The notes under the pieces were generated by a model. The model saw only the letters and a program-made list of their open reading frames with translations, made no database searches and was not told the DNA's origin. A program made the position numbers and the translations under genes. Below, one piece after another: positions 1-9,059 of a stretch of 64,000 bases of DNA. Within the stretch, counting starts at the first letter, position 1; every line of letters starts with the position of its first letter. Origin of the DNA: Pedobacter ginsenosidimutans (GTDB lineage Bacteria; Bacteroidota; Bacteroidia; Sphingobacteriales; Sphingobacteriaceae); NCBI RefSeq assembly GCF_001442625.1, contig NZ_LMZQ01000012.1, forward strand, positions 78,809 to 142,808, read 5' to 3'.

Positions 1-1675
1 TTGTTCCAAAAAATACCTTCCCGTCTTTCTCTATCAACATGGATGGTACGTGTTCATATCCAAAGCCTGCATTATATCGCCAAAGTATACCCGGATCTTG
101 TGCCTGCGCTTTATAAGCTACAATTTCGTCCTGCATGGTTTTGCCATAAATGATGGTACTGTCTGCAGATTGTCCGATCGATTCGCGAACCGTAGCTTCT
201 TTGTTCCGCCAAAGTGTACTTCCGTTTTTTGCATCAATCGCGGTTAAATAACGGTCTGGAGCTGCAATATAAATTATCCCGTTATAAGCTACAGGCGTTA
301 CCATAGCTGGCGAAAACATTCTGTTGCCCTGGCCATTATTCCATTTCCACAACAAGTTTCCGCTGTTAATATCAAGTGCATATAAATGTCTGCCCCATGA
401 GCCAAAAATAATCTTGCCCTGATAAATAAGTGGCTTGCCCACAATCGTACCTTCTACTTCTTTAAATGCCCATATTTCATTCCCTGTTTTAACATCCAAT
501 GCCCTAAAGGTATTATCGCTGCCACCTATGTACACCTGTTGGCCGCTAACTACCGGCGAACCCAATACCGAGTTAGTTGTTTCTTTGTGCCAGATTTCTT
601 TTCCTGTTTTTGCATTTAATGCGTAAATAGTGCCATCTCCTGAACCGAAGATAACCATATTGTTAACGGCAACTGGTGATGAATAGATCGCGCCTTTGGT
701 TTTAAATGTCCATACTTTTTTTCCTGTATTTTTATTTAAGGCTTCAACCAAACCTAAGCTATTGCCAAAAATAACATTGTTCGAAGCGTAGGTTGGTGTA
801 TTCACTACGTTGGCGTTAGAATGATAAGTCCAAACTTCTTTCGTACCCGGATATTTATTGTTGATTGCAAAATCGGGGCGATTATATTTTTTTGAATCAG
901 CCTGAAAAGTTTTTAGTGCAATTTTTCGCCACACCGGAAGAATATCCTGGGTTGGTTTTTTAACCTGGAAAAAAGCACTATCCCTGTTCATCGTTACAAT
1001 GTTGTACCCTCCAATACTATCCTTTGCCCTTAGGTTAGAGCGCCCCATTGTAGCTTCAATACCTTCAAAATTATAAGGATGATTATTGTGCCCATGGCCG
1101 CAAATGGCATATTGGATATTATATTTCTTTAACTCATCCGTTGCTTCGTACCAATTATCCAAACTGTTATCCAGCGGGTAATGGTTGGCAAAAATAATGG
1201 GCATATTCTTAGGTGTTGCTTTAAGCACACTGTCAAGCCAAACGGTCGCATCTCTTGGAATGTGCCCATCGCTCATCCTTACGTAAGGGCCAGATGCACA
1301 TGCTATAAAACGGTAGCCATTATGATCGAAAATAAATTTATCGCCACCAAACTCTTTAATAAAATTTACACCACCTGATTCTGACCATCCTGTATCGTGG
1401 TTTCCGGGGATAATGTGGTATGGTTTATTTAATTTCGATAGGATGTCTTTAGCCAGTTTAAGCTCATTATTGGTACCCATTTCGGTGATGTCGCCAGTAA
1501 TGATCACAAAATCGATGTCATTTATTGTATTTAAATCAGCAACAGTTCTGTTAAGATCTTCTTCGCCTGTTGATGACCCAACGTGGGTATCAGTTACAAA
1601 AGCATATTTAAAACTTTGGGCTTTTACAGAGAGCGAGAACAGAATAGCAAACAGTAAAAGAATGGGATATTTCAT
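1..1675 (-). CDS. Metallophosphoesterase with C-terminal PQQ-type beta-propeller, partial
   Basis: Translating the minus strand from the ATG at 1675 gives an uninterrupted frame that runs off the left edge (about 558 codons seen). A signal peptide ending in KAQ is followed by a calcineurin-like phosphoesterase domain (about residues 20-270) with the metal motifs DTHVG, GDITE, GNHD and GHGHNNH. The second half is a series of beta-propeller blades with the repeating pattern YALDxxTGxxxW (for example LNAKTGKEIWHKE), as in BamB/PQQ-binding proteins. It is probably a secreted or periplasmic phosphohydrolase whose propeller binds a partner or substrate. The C-terminus is outside the window. The substrate cannot be told. 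Confident in the domains, not in the role. Confidence 0.88.
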   Translation of the reverse strand, partial: MKYPILLLFAILFSLSVKAQSFKYAFVTDTHVGSSTGEEDLNRTVADLNTINDIDFVIITGDITEMGTNNELKLAKDILSKLNKPYHIIPGNHDTGWSESGGVNFIKEFGGDKFIFDHNGYRFIACASGPYVRMSDGHIPRDATVWLDSVLKATPKNMPIIFANHYPLDNSLDNWYEATDELKKYNIQYAICGHGHNNHPYNFEGIEATMGRSNLRAKDSIGGYNIVTMNRDSAFFQVKKPTQDILPVWRKIALKTFQADSKKYNRPDFAINNKYPGTKEVWTYHSNANVVNTPTYASNNVIFGNSLGLVEALNKNTGKKVWTFKTKGAIYSSPVAVNNMVIFGSGDGTIYALNAKTGKEIWHKETTNSVLGSPVVSGQQVYIGGSDNTFRALDVKTGNEIWAFKEVEGTIVGKPLIYQGKIIFGSWGRHLYALDINSGNLLWKWNNGQGNRMFSPAMVTPVAYNGIIYIAAPDRYLTAIDAKNGSTLWRNKEATVRESIGQSADSTIIYGKTMQDEIVAYKAQAQDPGILWRYNAGFGYEHVPSMLIEKDGKVFFGT

Positions 1676-1814
1676 TTGTTTTTCGTTAAATTGTTTAAAT
1701 AAAAATCGGTATTTTTTAGGGTTAAAGCGGAGCTGTAATACCAATTTTACATGTTAATAAATGTACTGCAAGAGGTTAAGAAATAGCTTTTTCTGTTCAT
1801 AAAAAGGGATTAAG

Positions 1815-1840
1815 CAAAAAAGGCGGCCATTGGCCGCCTC
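1815..1840 (-). terminator. Rho-independent terminator of the outer-membrane barrel gene
   Basis: Perfect 8-bp stem (1821-1828 with 1832-1839) and a 3-nt loop, followed on the minus strand by six T. It lies 23 bases past the stop of the barrel gene at 1863. Confidence 0.8.
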
Positions 1841-1862
1841 TTACTCGTTCTGTTGTAAAAAA

Positions 1863-2465
1863 TTATAAAATTTTAAACCCTAAACTCAATTGAAACAAGT
1901 TAGGTTTTTGGCTGTATTTCTCACTTTTACTGATGTTGGATAAACCAGCTTCATAGCGTAAATCAACCGAAATGTTACCCACGTCTACACCAGCACCTGC
2001 CTGTAGGCCCAGTGCCTGGTTTTTGTAGTTGTCGAAATCGGTAGCTTGTTGATAAGCAGAACTAAAAGACGAATTTTCGTCCAGAATAAATGAAATAACC
2101 GGACCAGCCATTAAGCGGAAGTTTAAATTTTTAGCACCAAATTTTGTTCCCAATAAAACAGGAACATCTAAAGTGGTAAATTTTACTTTTCCTTCAGCTG
2201 CAATTTCATTCCCATTATCTTGCGTAATGCTGATAAATTTGTTGCCTTTACTACCAATGTAAGCCTCTGGTTGCACATAAAAACTAGCGCCACCAATTCG
2301 TGCCCAGGCACCGATCTGATAACCTAAACGGTTTTCTTCGCTTGCGAAATCTGCATTTAACTTGGCTAAGTTTACACCTGCTTTAACTCCTAGGTTAAAT
2401 GTTTGTGCCTTAGATGTTGCCCAACCCAGGGTTAGGAAAACAATAGAGAAGATGATTTTTTTCAT
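1863..2465 (-). CDS. Outer membrane beta-barrel protein (porin family, PF13568-like)
   Basis: About 200 residues from the ATG at 2465. A longer reading from 2534 would put 23 non-signal residues before a clean signal peptide (MKKIIFSIVFLTLGWATSKAQ), so the inner Met is preferred. The mature part has the Bacteroidota opening FNLGVKAGVNLAKL, alternating beta-strand pattern, YVQPEAYIG near the middle and a C-terminus LFQLSLGFKIL with an aromatic/hydrophobic ending. These features match small 8-strand outer-membrane barrels of unknown cargo. It stands alone with its own terminator. Confidence 0.82.
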   Translation of the reverse strand: MKKIIFSIVFLTLGWATSKAQTFNLGVKAGVNLAKLNADFASEENRLGYQIGAWARIGGASFYVQPEAYIGSKGNKFISITQDNGNEIAAEGKVKFTTLDVPVLLGTKFGAKNLNFRLMAGPVISFILDENSSFSSAYQQATDFDNYKNQALGLQAGAGVDVGNISVDLRYEAGLSNISKSEKYSQKPNLFQLSLGFKIL

Positions 2466-2678
2466 GTTGTTTAATTTGTTTTTTTTAAAGGTTATAAAAC
2501 CATAAACGATCAGTGATACATGCAATGGTTTCATTTTTAAAATTTGTGTTAAGCGGTTTTTATACCGATTAGGTTTTATAACGCGCTTTTAACACAATTA
2601 TCGTGCAAAAAGAATCGGCGAATCTCCACTTTTTTTGTCACATCACATAAAAAGGTATTAACCTGAGCAAATATTTTT

Positions 2679-2686
2679 TACTTTTG
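2679..2686 (+). promoter_or_regulatory. Bacteroidota -7 box (TACTTTTG)
   Basis: Matches TAnnTTTG and lies 19 bases before the ATG at 2705, giving a very short leader. No good -33 TTTG is found at the usual spacing. It also shows that the in-frame TTG at 2684 cannot be the start. Confidence 0.5.
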
Positions 2687-2704
2687 CATCAAATAAAATA
2701 TGCC

Positions 2705-2920
2705 ATGGCTAATTTTCAACTTACTTCAGAAACTGCATTTAAAGTAAAAACCAAGTTCTTAAGGAAATATCGCGATCTGGCGAACGAGCCTTTAGATTTT
2801 ACGCCAGGCAAAGAAGATCAACTGATTGAAGATTTAATGCGTTTGGTGAAACGCGACCGTACCTACATCGAATTTACCATTCAAAAAGCACTTGCCGATA
2901 CCAAGGGCAACAGGCTTTAG
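2705..2920 (+). CDS. Small hypothetical protein, 71 aa
   Basis: Starts at ATG 2705 (MANFQLTSETAF). A TTG seven codons upstream is inside the -7 promoter box, so it is rejected. The protein is soluble, charged and helical (KVKTKFLRKYRDLANEP, then EDLMRLVKRDRTYIEF), without a signal peptide or membrane segment. I do not recognise the family. A clear promoter and good codon use argue that it is real. Confidence 0.65.
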   Translation: MANFQLTSETAFKVKTKFLRKYRDLANEPLDFTPGKEDQLIEDLMRLVKRDRTYIEFTIQKALADTKGNRL

Positions 2921-3021
2921 TAAATCTTTCCTTTGTTTTCATGCCCTTCTTTTTAGCGTAACGCTTAATTTACGCTTAGCCCAAATAAGCTGTTTTTAAT
3001 ATTTATCGGTTTTTGTACATT

Positions 3022-3029
3022 TACGTTTG
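3022..3029 (+). promoter_or_regulatory. Bacteroidota -7 box (TACGTTTG)
   Basis: Matches TAnnTTTG, 78 bases before the start of the S41 protease gene. No convincing -33 element. Confidence 0.45.
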
Positions 3030-3106
3030 TACTTAATCAATAATAATCTTCCAGAAAGAGCAGTATTTCATTTAACTCGCCCTTCGGAATTAAAACATAT
3101 AAGGGA

Positions 3107-4798
3107 ATGAAGAAACTAAAATATGGTCTTTTAGCAGCTGGTTTTGGCGTGGCTGTTTTGTCTTTTTCATTTAAAGAAGATTTATTCCTCGTATCTAAAA
3201 ACCTCGATATTTTTGCTTCACTCTATAAAGAAATCAATATCAATTATGTTGATGACACCAATGCCCCTCAATTGATGAAAACAGGGATTGATGCCATGTT
3301 GGATAGTTTAGATCCCTATACCGAATATGTTCCAGAATCGGAGATTGAAGATTACAAACTGAAATATGTGAGCACTCAATATGGTGGTATTGGTGCAGGT
3401 ACTGTTTTTATTGATGGCAAACTGTTTATCAATGAAGTAAGCGAAGGTTATCCTGCAAATAAAAGTGATATTAAAGCTGGCGATCAGGTGGTGAGCATCA
3501 ATGGGATTGCCATAAAAGGTAAAGACCGTCAAGAAATTAGTCAGTTGTTACGCGGGCCGAAAGGCACAGCCGTTGATTTGTTGGTGATTAGAGATGGAAA
3601 AGAAATCACTAAAAAACTTATGCGCGAGGAAATAAAACAACCTAATGTTTCTTACTCAGGAATGGTTGGCGATGGCATCGGTTACATCAAACTCGATAAA
3701 TTCCTTGAAAATTCCGGACAGGAGGTTAAAGACGCGCTTTTGTCCATCCAAAAGGAAAATCCAAAAGGTGTGGTTTTAGATTTGAGAAACAACGGCGGAG
3801 GTATTTTGCAGGAAGCGGTTAAAATTGTGAACCTCTTTGTGAATAAAGATCAGCTTATTGTAACCCAAAAAGGCAAAAATGTAGAGAAAACCATTGCCTA
3901 TAAAACACTTTTAACCCCGGTTTCTACTTCGGTTCCATTGGTAGTGCTTGTAAATGGAAATTCGGCCTCAGCCTCAGAGATTGTTGCGGGTTCTTTACAG
4001 GATTTAGATCGTGCCATTGTAATTGGTCAACGTAGTTACGGCAAAGGCTTGGTTCAGCAAACCTTCAACCTGCCTTATAACAGCTTGGTTAAAGTAACTG
4101 TGGCGAAATATTATACACCATCAGGCAGGTGCATCCAAAAATTGGATTATGCACACAAAAATGCAGATGGTGTTGCCGAACGTTTTGCCGATTCGACCAT
4201 GGTAATGTACCAGACCAAAGCAGGAAGGAACGTGTACAGTGGTAATGGTGTTTATCCCGATATCGTGGTAGATGCCGTGAAACTCAGCCCGATTACCATT
4301 TCAATGCTTAATAAAAACCTTTTCTTTAACTACGCAAATCAATACAGGAAAGAAAAACCAAGTTTGGCATCAGCCAAAACTTTCCAGTTATCTGATGCAG
4401 ATTATACGGCATTTTCTGGCAGTTTGGCCGATAAAGATTTAACCTACCTAAGCCGTACCGAAAGGTTGCTTTCCGATTTAAGGTTAGAAGCCGAAAAGGA
4501 AAATAAATCTGCCGAAGTAAAAACCGATCTGGAGAATCTTAAATATAAACTTACCTCTTCTAAAAAAACCGATCTGATTAGCCATAAAGCAGAAATAAAA
4601 AGAGTTTTAGAAACACAGATTGTAAGCCGGTATTTTTACGAAAAAGGAAGAATTGAGCAGAGCTTCCAGTACGATAAAGAACTGGCTGCAGCAAAAAACC
4701 TTTTTACCAACCAATCGCAGATTCTGGCCATTTTAAAAGGAGATGGAAATTATAAGGTGATTGGAAAACCAACTAGAGCCACCGCATCAATAGACTAA
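3107..4798 (+). CDS. S41 family C-terminal processing peptidase
   Basis: 563 residues. An N-terminal hydrophobic segment (residues 6-22) anchors or exports it. A PDZ domain follows (about 85-175, with YGGIGAG and VSINGIAIKG), then the S41 catalytic core. Catalytic Ser288 lies in NGNSASASE and Lys313 in SYGKGLVQ, 25 residues apart as in tail-specific proteases. A C-terminal helical extension (about 420-563) is usual for Bacteroidota members. Likely periplasmic degradation or processing of proteins with exposed C-termini. ATG 3107 has a purine-rich AAGGGA just upstream. The fucosidase gene begins 29 bases downstream on the same strand, so the two may share a transcript, though no functional link is evident. 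Confidence 0.93.
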   Translation: MKKLKYGLLAAGFGVAVLSFSFKEDLFLVSKNLDIFASLYKEININYVDDTNAPQLMKTGIDAMLDSLDPYTEYVPESEIEDYKLKYVSTQYGGIGAGTVFIDGKLFINEVSEGYPANKSDIKAGDQVVSINGIAIKGKDRQEISQLLRGPKGTAVDLLVIRDGKEITKKLMREEIKQPNVSYSGMVGDGIGYIKLDKFLENSGQEVKDALLSIQKENPKGVVLDLRNNGGGILQEAVKIVNLFVNKDQLIVTQKGKNVEKTIAYKTLLTPVSTSVPLVVLVNGNSASASEIVAGSLQDLDRAIVIGQRSYGKGLVQQTFNLPYNSLVKVTVAKYYTPSGRCIQKLDYAHKNADGVAERFADSTMVMYQTKAGRNVYSGNGVYPDIVVDAVKLSPITISMLNKNLFFNYANQYRKEKPSLASAKTFQLSDADYTAFSGSLADKDLTYLSRTERLLSDLRLEAEKENKSAEVKTDLENLKYKLTSSKKTDLISHKAEIKRVLETQIVSRYFYEKGRIEQSFQYDKELAAAKNLFTNQSQILAILKGDGNYKVIGKPTRATASID

Positions 4799-4827
4799 AA
4801 ACCTAACCAAACGATACCGCTATCCTT

Positions 4828-6153
4828 ATGAAAAAATTACCCCTAATATGCCTTGTGCTATTGATCGCCTTGCAGTTAAAAGCCCAGGATTATACTCCTA
4901 CAGCCTCTAATTTAAAACAACGAGCATGGTTTAACGATGCCCGATTTGGCTTATTTATCCACTGGGGGCCTTTTAGTATACCTGGGAGTGGCGAATGGGT
5001 AATGAACGAACGAAAGTTGAATGTTCATAATTACACCAACCTTAAAGATTTTTTTAACCCGGTTGAATTTAATGCCGAACAATGGGTAAGCATGGCGAAG
5101 AATGCCGGAATGAAATACATTACGCTGATTACCAGGCACCATGATGGTTTTAGCATGTGGGATACCAAATATTCTGATTTCAATATCATGAATACACCCT
5201 ATAAAAAGGATATCGTAAAAATGATGGCCGATGAGTGCCACAAACAAGGCATAAAACTATACCTGTATTATTCGCTGTTAGATTGGCGCAGAGAAGACTA
5301 TCCGCACGAAACTGGCCGTACCGGGCAGAACTCTGGTAGAACAGGTAAAGGTGATTATGCAAGCTATTTGCAGTTCATGAAAAACCAATTAACAGAGCTG
5401 TTGACCAATTATGGTGAAATAGGCGGGATCTGGTTTGACGGGCATTGGGATCAGACTGCACCAGAAGGATCAAAAGACAGAACATCGCGGATTGATTGGA
5501 AATACAACGAAATTTATGGCTTAATCCACAAACTTCAACCGCAGTGTATGATCGGTAATAACCATCACCTTACGCCCTTTGCCGGAGAAGATTTTCAAAT
5601 GTTCGAACGCGATCTTCCGGGCGAGAATAAATCAGGTTTAAGTTTTCAAAAGGCATCAGATAAACTACCGCTCGAAACCTGCGAAACCATTTCAAATTCA
5701 TGGGGGTATAATTTGAGCGATACCTATTATAAATCGAATAAAGAACTGGTGCATATGTTGGTTAAAGCAGCAAGTTTAGGTTCCAATCTTTTATTGAACA
5801 TCGGCCCGATGCCGAGCGGTAAAATTCAACCCGAGTTTCAAGACCGATTAGCCGGTTTAGGCGATTGGCTTAAAGTATATGGCGAAAGCATTTATGGTAC
5901 TAAAGCAGGATTTATTAAGCCACAGGCCTGGGGAAGCATTACGCAAATCGACAACAAAGTTTATATCCACCTTGTTGATGGAAAAACGGCAACGCTTAAT
6001 TTGGAAAATGTTCCGGTAAAGAAAATCAAAAAGGCATATTTATTGAAAGATAAAAGTCCGGTAAACTATACTTTTAAAAAATCAAAATTAAGTATTACTA
6101 CAACTTTAAATAGTGCAGAACCCGATCAGGTAATTGTTTTGGAGATTGGGTAA
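4828..6153 (+). CDS. Secreted GH29 alpha-L-fucosidase
   Basis: 441 residues with a signal peptide ending LQLKAQ. The family signatures are WFNDARFGLFIHWGPFS near the N-terminus, ITRHHDGFSMWDTKYSDFN, and GGIWFDGHWDQ, whose Asp204 is the expected nucleophile. SNLLLNIGPMPSGKIQPE is also typical. A short C-terminal beta domain completes it. It hydrolyses alpha-L-fucosides, probably from glycoprotein or other host/plant glycans, in the periplasm. It lies 29 bases after the S41 gene and is followed by the GH92 and GH2 genes on the same strand. Confidence 0.93.
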   Translation: MKKLPLICLVLLIALQLKAQDYTPTASNLKQRAWFNDARFGLFIHWGPFSIPGSGEWVMNERKLNVHNYTNLKDFFNPVEFNAEQWVSMAKNAGMKYITLITRHHDGFSMWDTKYSDFNIMNTPYKKDIVKMMADECHKQGIKLYLYYSLLDWRREDYPHETGRTGQNSGRTGKGDYASYLQFMKNQLTELLTNYGEIGGIWFDGHWDQTAPEGSKDRTSRIDWKYNEIYGLIHKLQPQCMIGNNHHLTPFAGEDFQMFERDLPGENKSGLSFQKASDKLPLETCETISNSWGYNLSDTYYKSNKELVHMLVKAASLGSNLLLNIGPMPSGKIQPEFQDRLAGLGDWLKVYGESIYGTKAGFIKPQAWGSITQIDNKVYIHLVDGKTATLNLENVPVKKIKKAYLLKDKSPVNYTFKKSKLSITTTLNSAEPDQVIVLEIG

Positions 6154-6172
6154 CAGGGCTTGCACGAATGGT

Positions 6173-6293
6173 CGTCATTTCGAGCGGAGAGCAACGCAGT
6201 CGAGAAATCTATCGAAACAGATTTCTCCTCCGAAGGAGTTCCTTTGGAACATTTCACTGCGTGTCATCCGATAGCTATCGGATCGAAATGACG
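6173..6293. repeat. Intergenic palindromic repeat, family 1
   Basis: Bounded by the inverted ends CGTCATTTCGA (6173-6183) and TCGAAATGACG (6283-6293). The interior carries the marker CTCCTCCGAAGGAGTTCC and CCGATAGCTATCGG. A second, diverged copy is at 50770-50912. Foldable non-coding repeat of a kind common in Bacteroidota genomes. The ORF across it is spurious. Confidence 0.8.
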
Positions 6294-6531
6294 ACTGATT
6301 TTTACAATCTGTCATTGGTAATTTATTTCAGGATCTTTCCAGGCATAAAGATGCTGACTACGAAGTAGCTACAAGACAAATGAAAATACTACCTCTACTT
6401 GTAAAACGATTTCAGCAGTAGGTGGGTGGCCTTGAAATATGCAATGCACCCCGTTATATACCTGAAAATAGTGTATTTCTATCTTTTTCTTAATTTTAGC
6501 ACAATTCTTCCCCCTTTATGAGAAAATAAAC

Positions 6532-6551
6532 GTAAAACGTTTTACTTTTAG
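6532..6551 (+). promoter_or_regulatory. Palindromic operator overlapping a -7 box upstream of GH92
   Basis: GTAAAACGTTTTAC (6532-6545) is a perfect 14-bp palindrome with central CG, the shape of LacI-family operators. Its end overlaps TACTTTTA (6544-6551), a near match to the -7 consensus. The GH92 start is 41 bases downstream. No LacI gene is in the window. Confidence 0.5.
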
Positions 6552-6586
6552 GCTTTAAATTCTAATGTAAGAAATTATAAGCACAC

Positions 6587-8845
6587 ATGCAGTTCAAGAA
6601 AACCTCGTCTATTCTATTTCTAACGGCCTCTCTATTCTCCCTAAATGCAACTGCGCAGCAGAACTCCAAACTTACCCGGTATGTAGATCCATTAATCGGA
6701 TCAGCAAAACACGGTCACGTTTTTGTAGGTGCAAATGTTCCTTTTGGTGCAGTTCAGCTCGGACCGAACAACATTTTTGAAGGCTGGGACTGGTGCAGTG
6801 GATATAACTATGTTAGTAATACGATTACCGGTTTTGCACATACGCATTTAAGTGGTACCGGAATCGGCGACCTGGGCGATATTTCAATCATGCCTGCAAC
6901 TGGTAAATTATTGCTCGAGAAAGGTAAAACAGCCGAAGACCAGAACGGATACCTTTCTAAATTTTCTCATCAAAATGAAATAGCCAAAGCTGGTTATTAT
7001 AGTGTATTACTTGATAAATACCAAATTAAAGCTGAACTAACAGCCACCGAAAGGGTAGGTTTTCACCAATATACTTTTAAAAAAGGTGCAGAAAATCCAC
7101 ATATCATTATCGATTTAATTGAAGGTATAGGCTGGGATGCACCCGTATCGGCATCATTTAAACAGCTCGATGCGACCACTATCGTGGGGCATCGTAATTC
7201 GAAAGGTTGGGCAAACGATCAACGTTTATATTTTGTAATTAAACTTTCACAACCGATTAAAAGTATTGCGTTATATGATAGCACAGCAGTTAAAAGTGGT
7301 GTGTCATTATCTGGCAAAAAACTAAAAGCAGCGGTAAACTTTAATGCCATTAATCATGATAAACTACAGATTAAAGTTGCTCTATCTCCGGTAAGCATCG
7401 AAAATGCCATTTTAAACCTAAAAACAGAATTGCCGGGCTGGGACTTTGCCGCTACAGCTAAAAACAGCGATGCGAAGTGGGAAAAAGAACTGGCTAAGGT
7501 GAAAATTGAGGCTTCAAATACGACCAAAAAGATATTTTATACCGCTTTGTACCATACTATGGTGGCCCCATCTCTTTTTAACGATGTAAACAAAGATTAC
7601 CTCGGTACAGATAAAAAGGTCTACAAAAAGGCAAATTTCAATAACCTCACTACCTTTTCACTGTGGGATACTTACCGTGCAGCTAATCCATTGTACACCA
7701 TCCTGCACCAGGATAAGGTAAACGATGTGGTAAATACCATGTTAGCCATCTATAAACAACAGGGTAAACTGCCCGTTTGGCATTTAATGGGCAGTGAAAC
7801 CAATACCATGGTGGGCTACCATGCCGTTCCGGTTATTGTTGATGCCTATTTAAAAGGATACCGTGACTTTGACGTAAATCTGGCATACGAAGCAATAAAA
7901 CAATCGGCCATGCAGAAAACAGATGGCATTGATTATATCCAGCAATTAAAATATATTCCTGCTGATAAGGTAAACGAATCAGTGGGTAAAGCTTTGGAGT
8001 ATGCTATTGACGATTATTGCATTGCACAAATGGCTAAAGCACTGAATAAAACAGCAGATTACACTTACTTTAGTAAAAGATCGAAACTGTATAGTTTATA
8101 CTTCGATCCGAGCGTTCAGTTTATGCGGGGTAAACTTACTGATGGAAACTGGAGAAGCCCGTTCGATCCCTTTTCATCCAAACACCGTGAAGATGATTAT
8201 GTAGAAGGTAATGCCTGGCAATATACCTGGCTGGTGCCGCAAGATGTAGAAGGACTGATTGATCTTTTTGGTGGGGATAAAGCTTTTATCAATAAACTCG
8301 ATTCGCTATTTACCTTACCCTTGGATTTGGGAACCAACGGCTCGCCTGATATTAGCGGATTGATCGGTAATTATGCCCAGGGGAATGAACCCAACCATCA
8401 CATTCCTTATTTATATACTTATGCAGGCCAGCCATGGAAAACTGCCGATCTGATCCGTAAAATCGACAAAGATTTCTATTCTTCAAAACCGGATGGTTTG
8501 TGTGGTAATGAAGATGTAGGCCAAATGAGTGCCTGGTATGTTTTTTCTGCAATGGGTTTCTACCCTGTAAATCCGTCAAACGGAGCTTATGTTTTCGGGA
8601 CACCATTGGTTAATGATGCGATCATTTCGCTGCCTGGGAATAAGAAATTCAATATAAGGGTTGTGGGTAACAGTGCGGAGAACAAATACATTCAGAAAAT
8701 TGTGCTTAATGGCAAAGCTTATACTAAATCATTTATCCTGCACAAAACCATAAACGCTGGTGGAAATATGCAAATTTATATGGGCAATAAACCATCGGCA
8801 ACCTGGGGTGTAAACCCTGGGGATAGACCAACATCCGGAAAATAA
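6587..8845 (+). CDS. GH92 family glycosidase (alpha-mannosidase)
   Basis: 752 residues with a signal peptide ending NATAQQ. The N-terminal domain opens LTRYVDPLIGSAKHGHVF and has FAHTHLSGTGIGDLGD. The catalytic (alpha/alpha)6 domain holds GNEPNHHIPYLY, with the general acid Glu, and CGNEDVGQMSAWYVFSAMGFYPV, with the Asp that activates water. These are diagnostic of the calcium-dependent exo-acting alpha-mannosidases of GH92, which trim high-mannose N-glycans. The linkage preference cannot be read. Flanked by fucosidase and GH2 genes. Preceded by a candidate LacI-type operator. Confidence 0.95.
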   Translation: MQFKKTSSILFLTASLFSLNATAQQNSKLTRYVDPLIGSAKHGHVFVGANVPFGAVQLGPNNIFEGWDWCSGYNYVSNTITGFAHTHLSGTGIGDLGDISIMPATGKLLLEKGKTAEDQNGYLSKFSHQNEIAKAGYYSVLLDKYQIKAELTATERVGFHQYTFKKGAENPHIIIDLIEGIGWDAPVSASFKQLDATTIVGHRNSKGWANDQRLYFVIKLSQPIKSIALYDSTAVKSGVSLSGKKLKAAVNFNAINHDKLQIKVALSPVSIENAILNLKTELPGWDFAATAKNSDAKWEKELAKVKIEASNTTKKIFYTALYHTMVAPSLFNDVNKDYLGTDKKVYKKANFNNLTTFSLWDTYRAANPLYTILHQDKVNDVVNTMLAIYKQQGKLPVWHLMGSETNTMVGYHAVPVIVDAYLKGYRDFDVNLAYEAIKQSAMQKTDGIDYIQQLKYIPADKVNESVGKALEYAIDDYCIAQMAKALNKTADYTYFSKRSKLYSLYFDPSVQFMRGKLTDGNWRSPFDPFSSKHREDDYVEGNAWQYTWLVPQDVEGLIDLFGGDKAFINKLDSLFTLPLDLGTNGSPDISGLIGNYAQGNEPNHHIPYLYTYAGQPWKTADLIRKIDKDFYSSKPDGLCGNEDVGQMSAWYVFSAMGFYPVNPSNGAYVFGTPLVNDAIISLPGNKKFNIRVVGNSAENKYIQKIVLNGKAYTKSFILHKTINAGGNMQIYMGNKPSATWGVNPGDRPTSGK

Positions 8846-8894
8846 TTCTAGATGAAAAGGAGGTTATATTGTAAGTCTGGTTTATCTAGATTTT

Positions 8895-8983
8895 GTCACG
8901 TTGAGCCTGTCGAAACGCCCATCATGGTGTTTTGGAAGGTCCTTCGACAAGCTCTCCGTAGGGAGTCCTTTGGACAGGATGAC
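8895..8983. repeat. Intergenic palindromic repeat, family 2
   Basis: Runs from GTCACGTTGAGCCTGTCGAA to GTCCTTTGGACAGGATGAC, with TTCGACAAGCTCTCC inside. The same family recurs, inverted, at 47466-47553 and in shorter form at 50934-51106. It fills part of the 214-bp gap between the GH92 and GH2 genes. Confidence 0.7.
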
Positions 8984-9059
8984 AATTCTATATTTATAAT
9001 TATAATACATCCTCATGAAAATTAACCATAACCAGTATCAACTAAAATATCTTAAATAA

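Noticed and set aside
6168..6368. 66-codon plus-strand ORF
   Set aside because: Lies across a palindromic intergenic repeat whose second copy at 50770 does not keep the frame.
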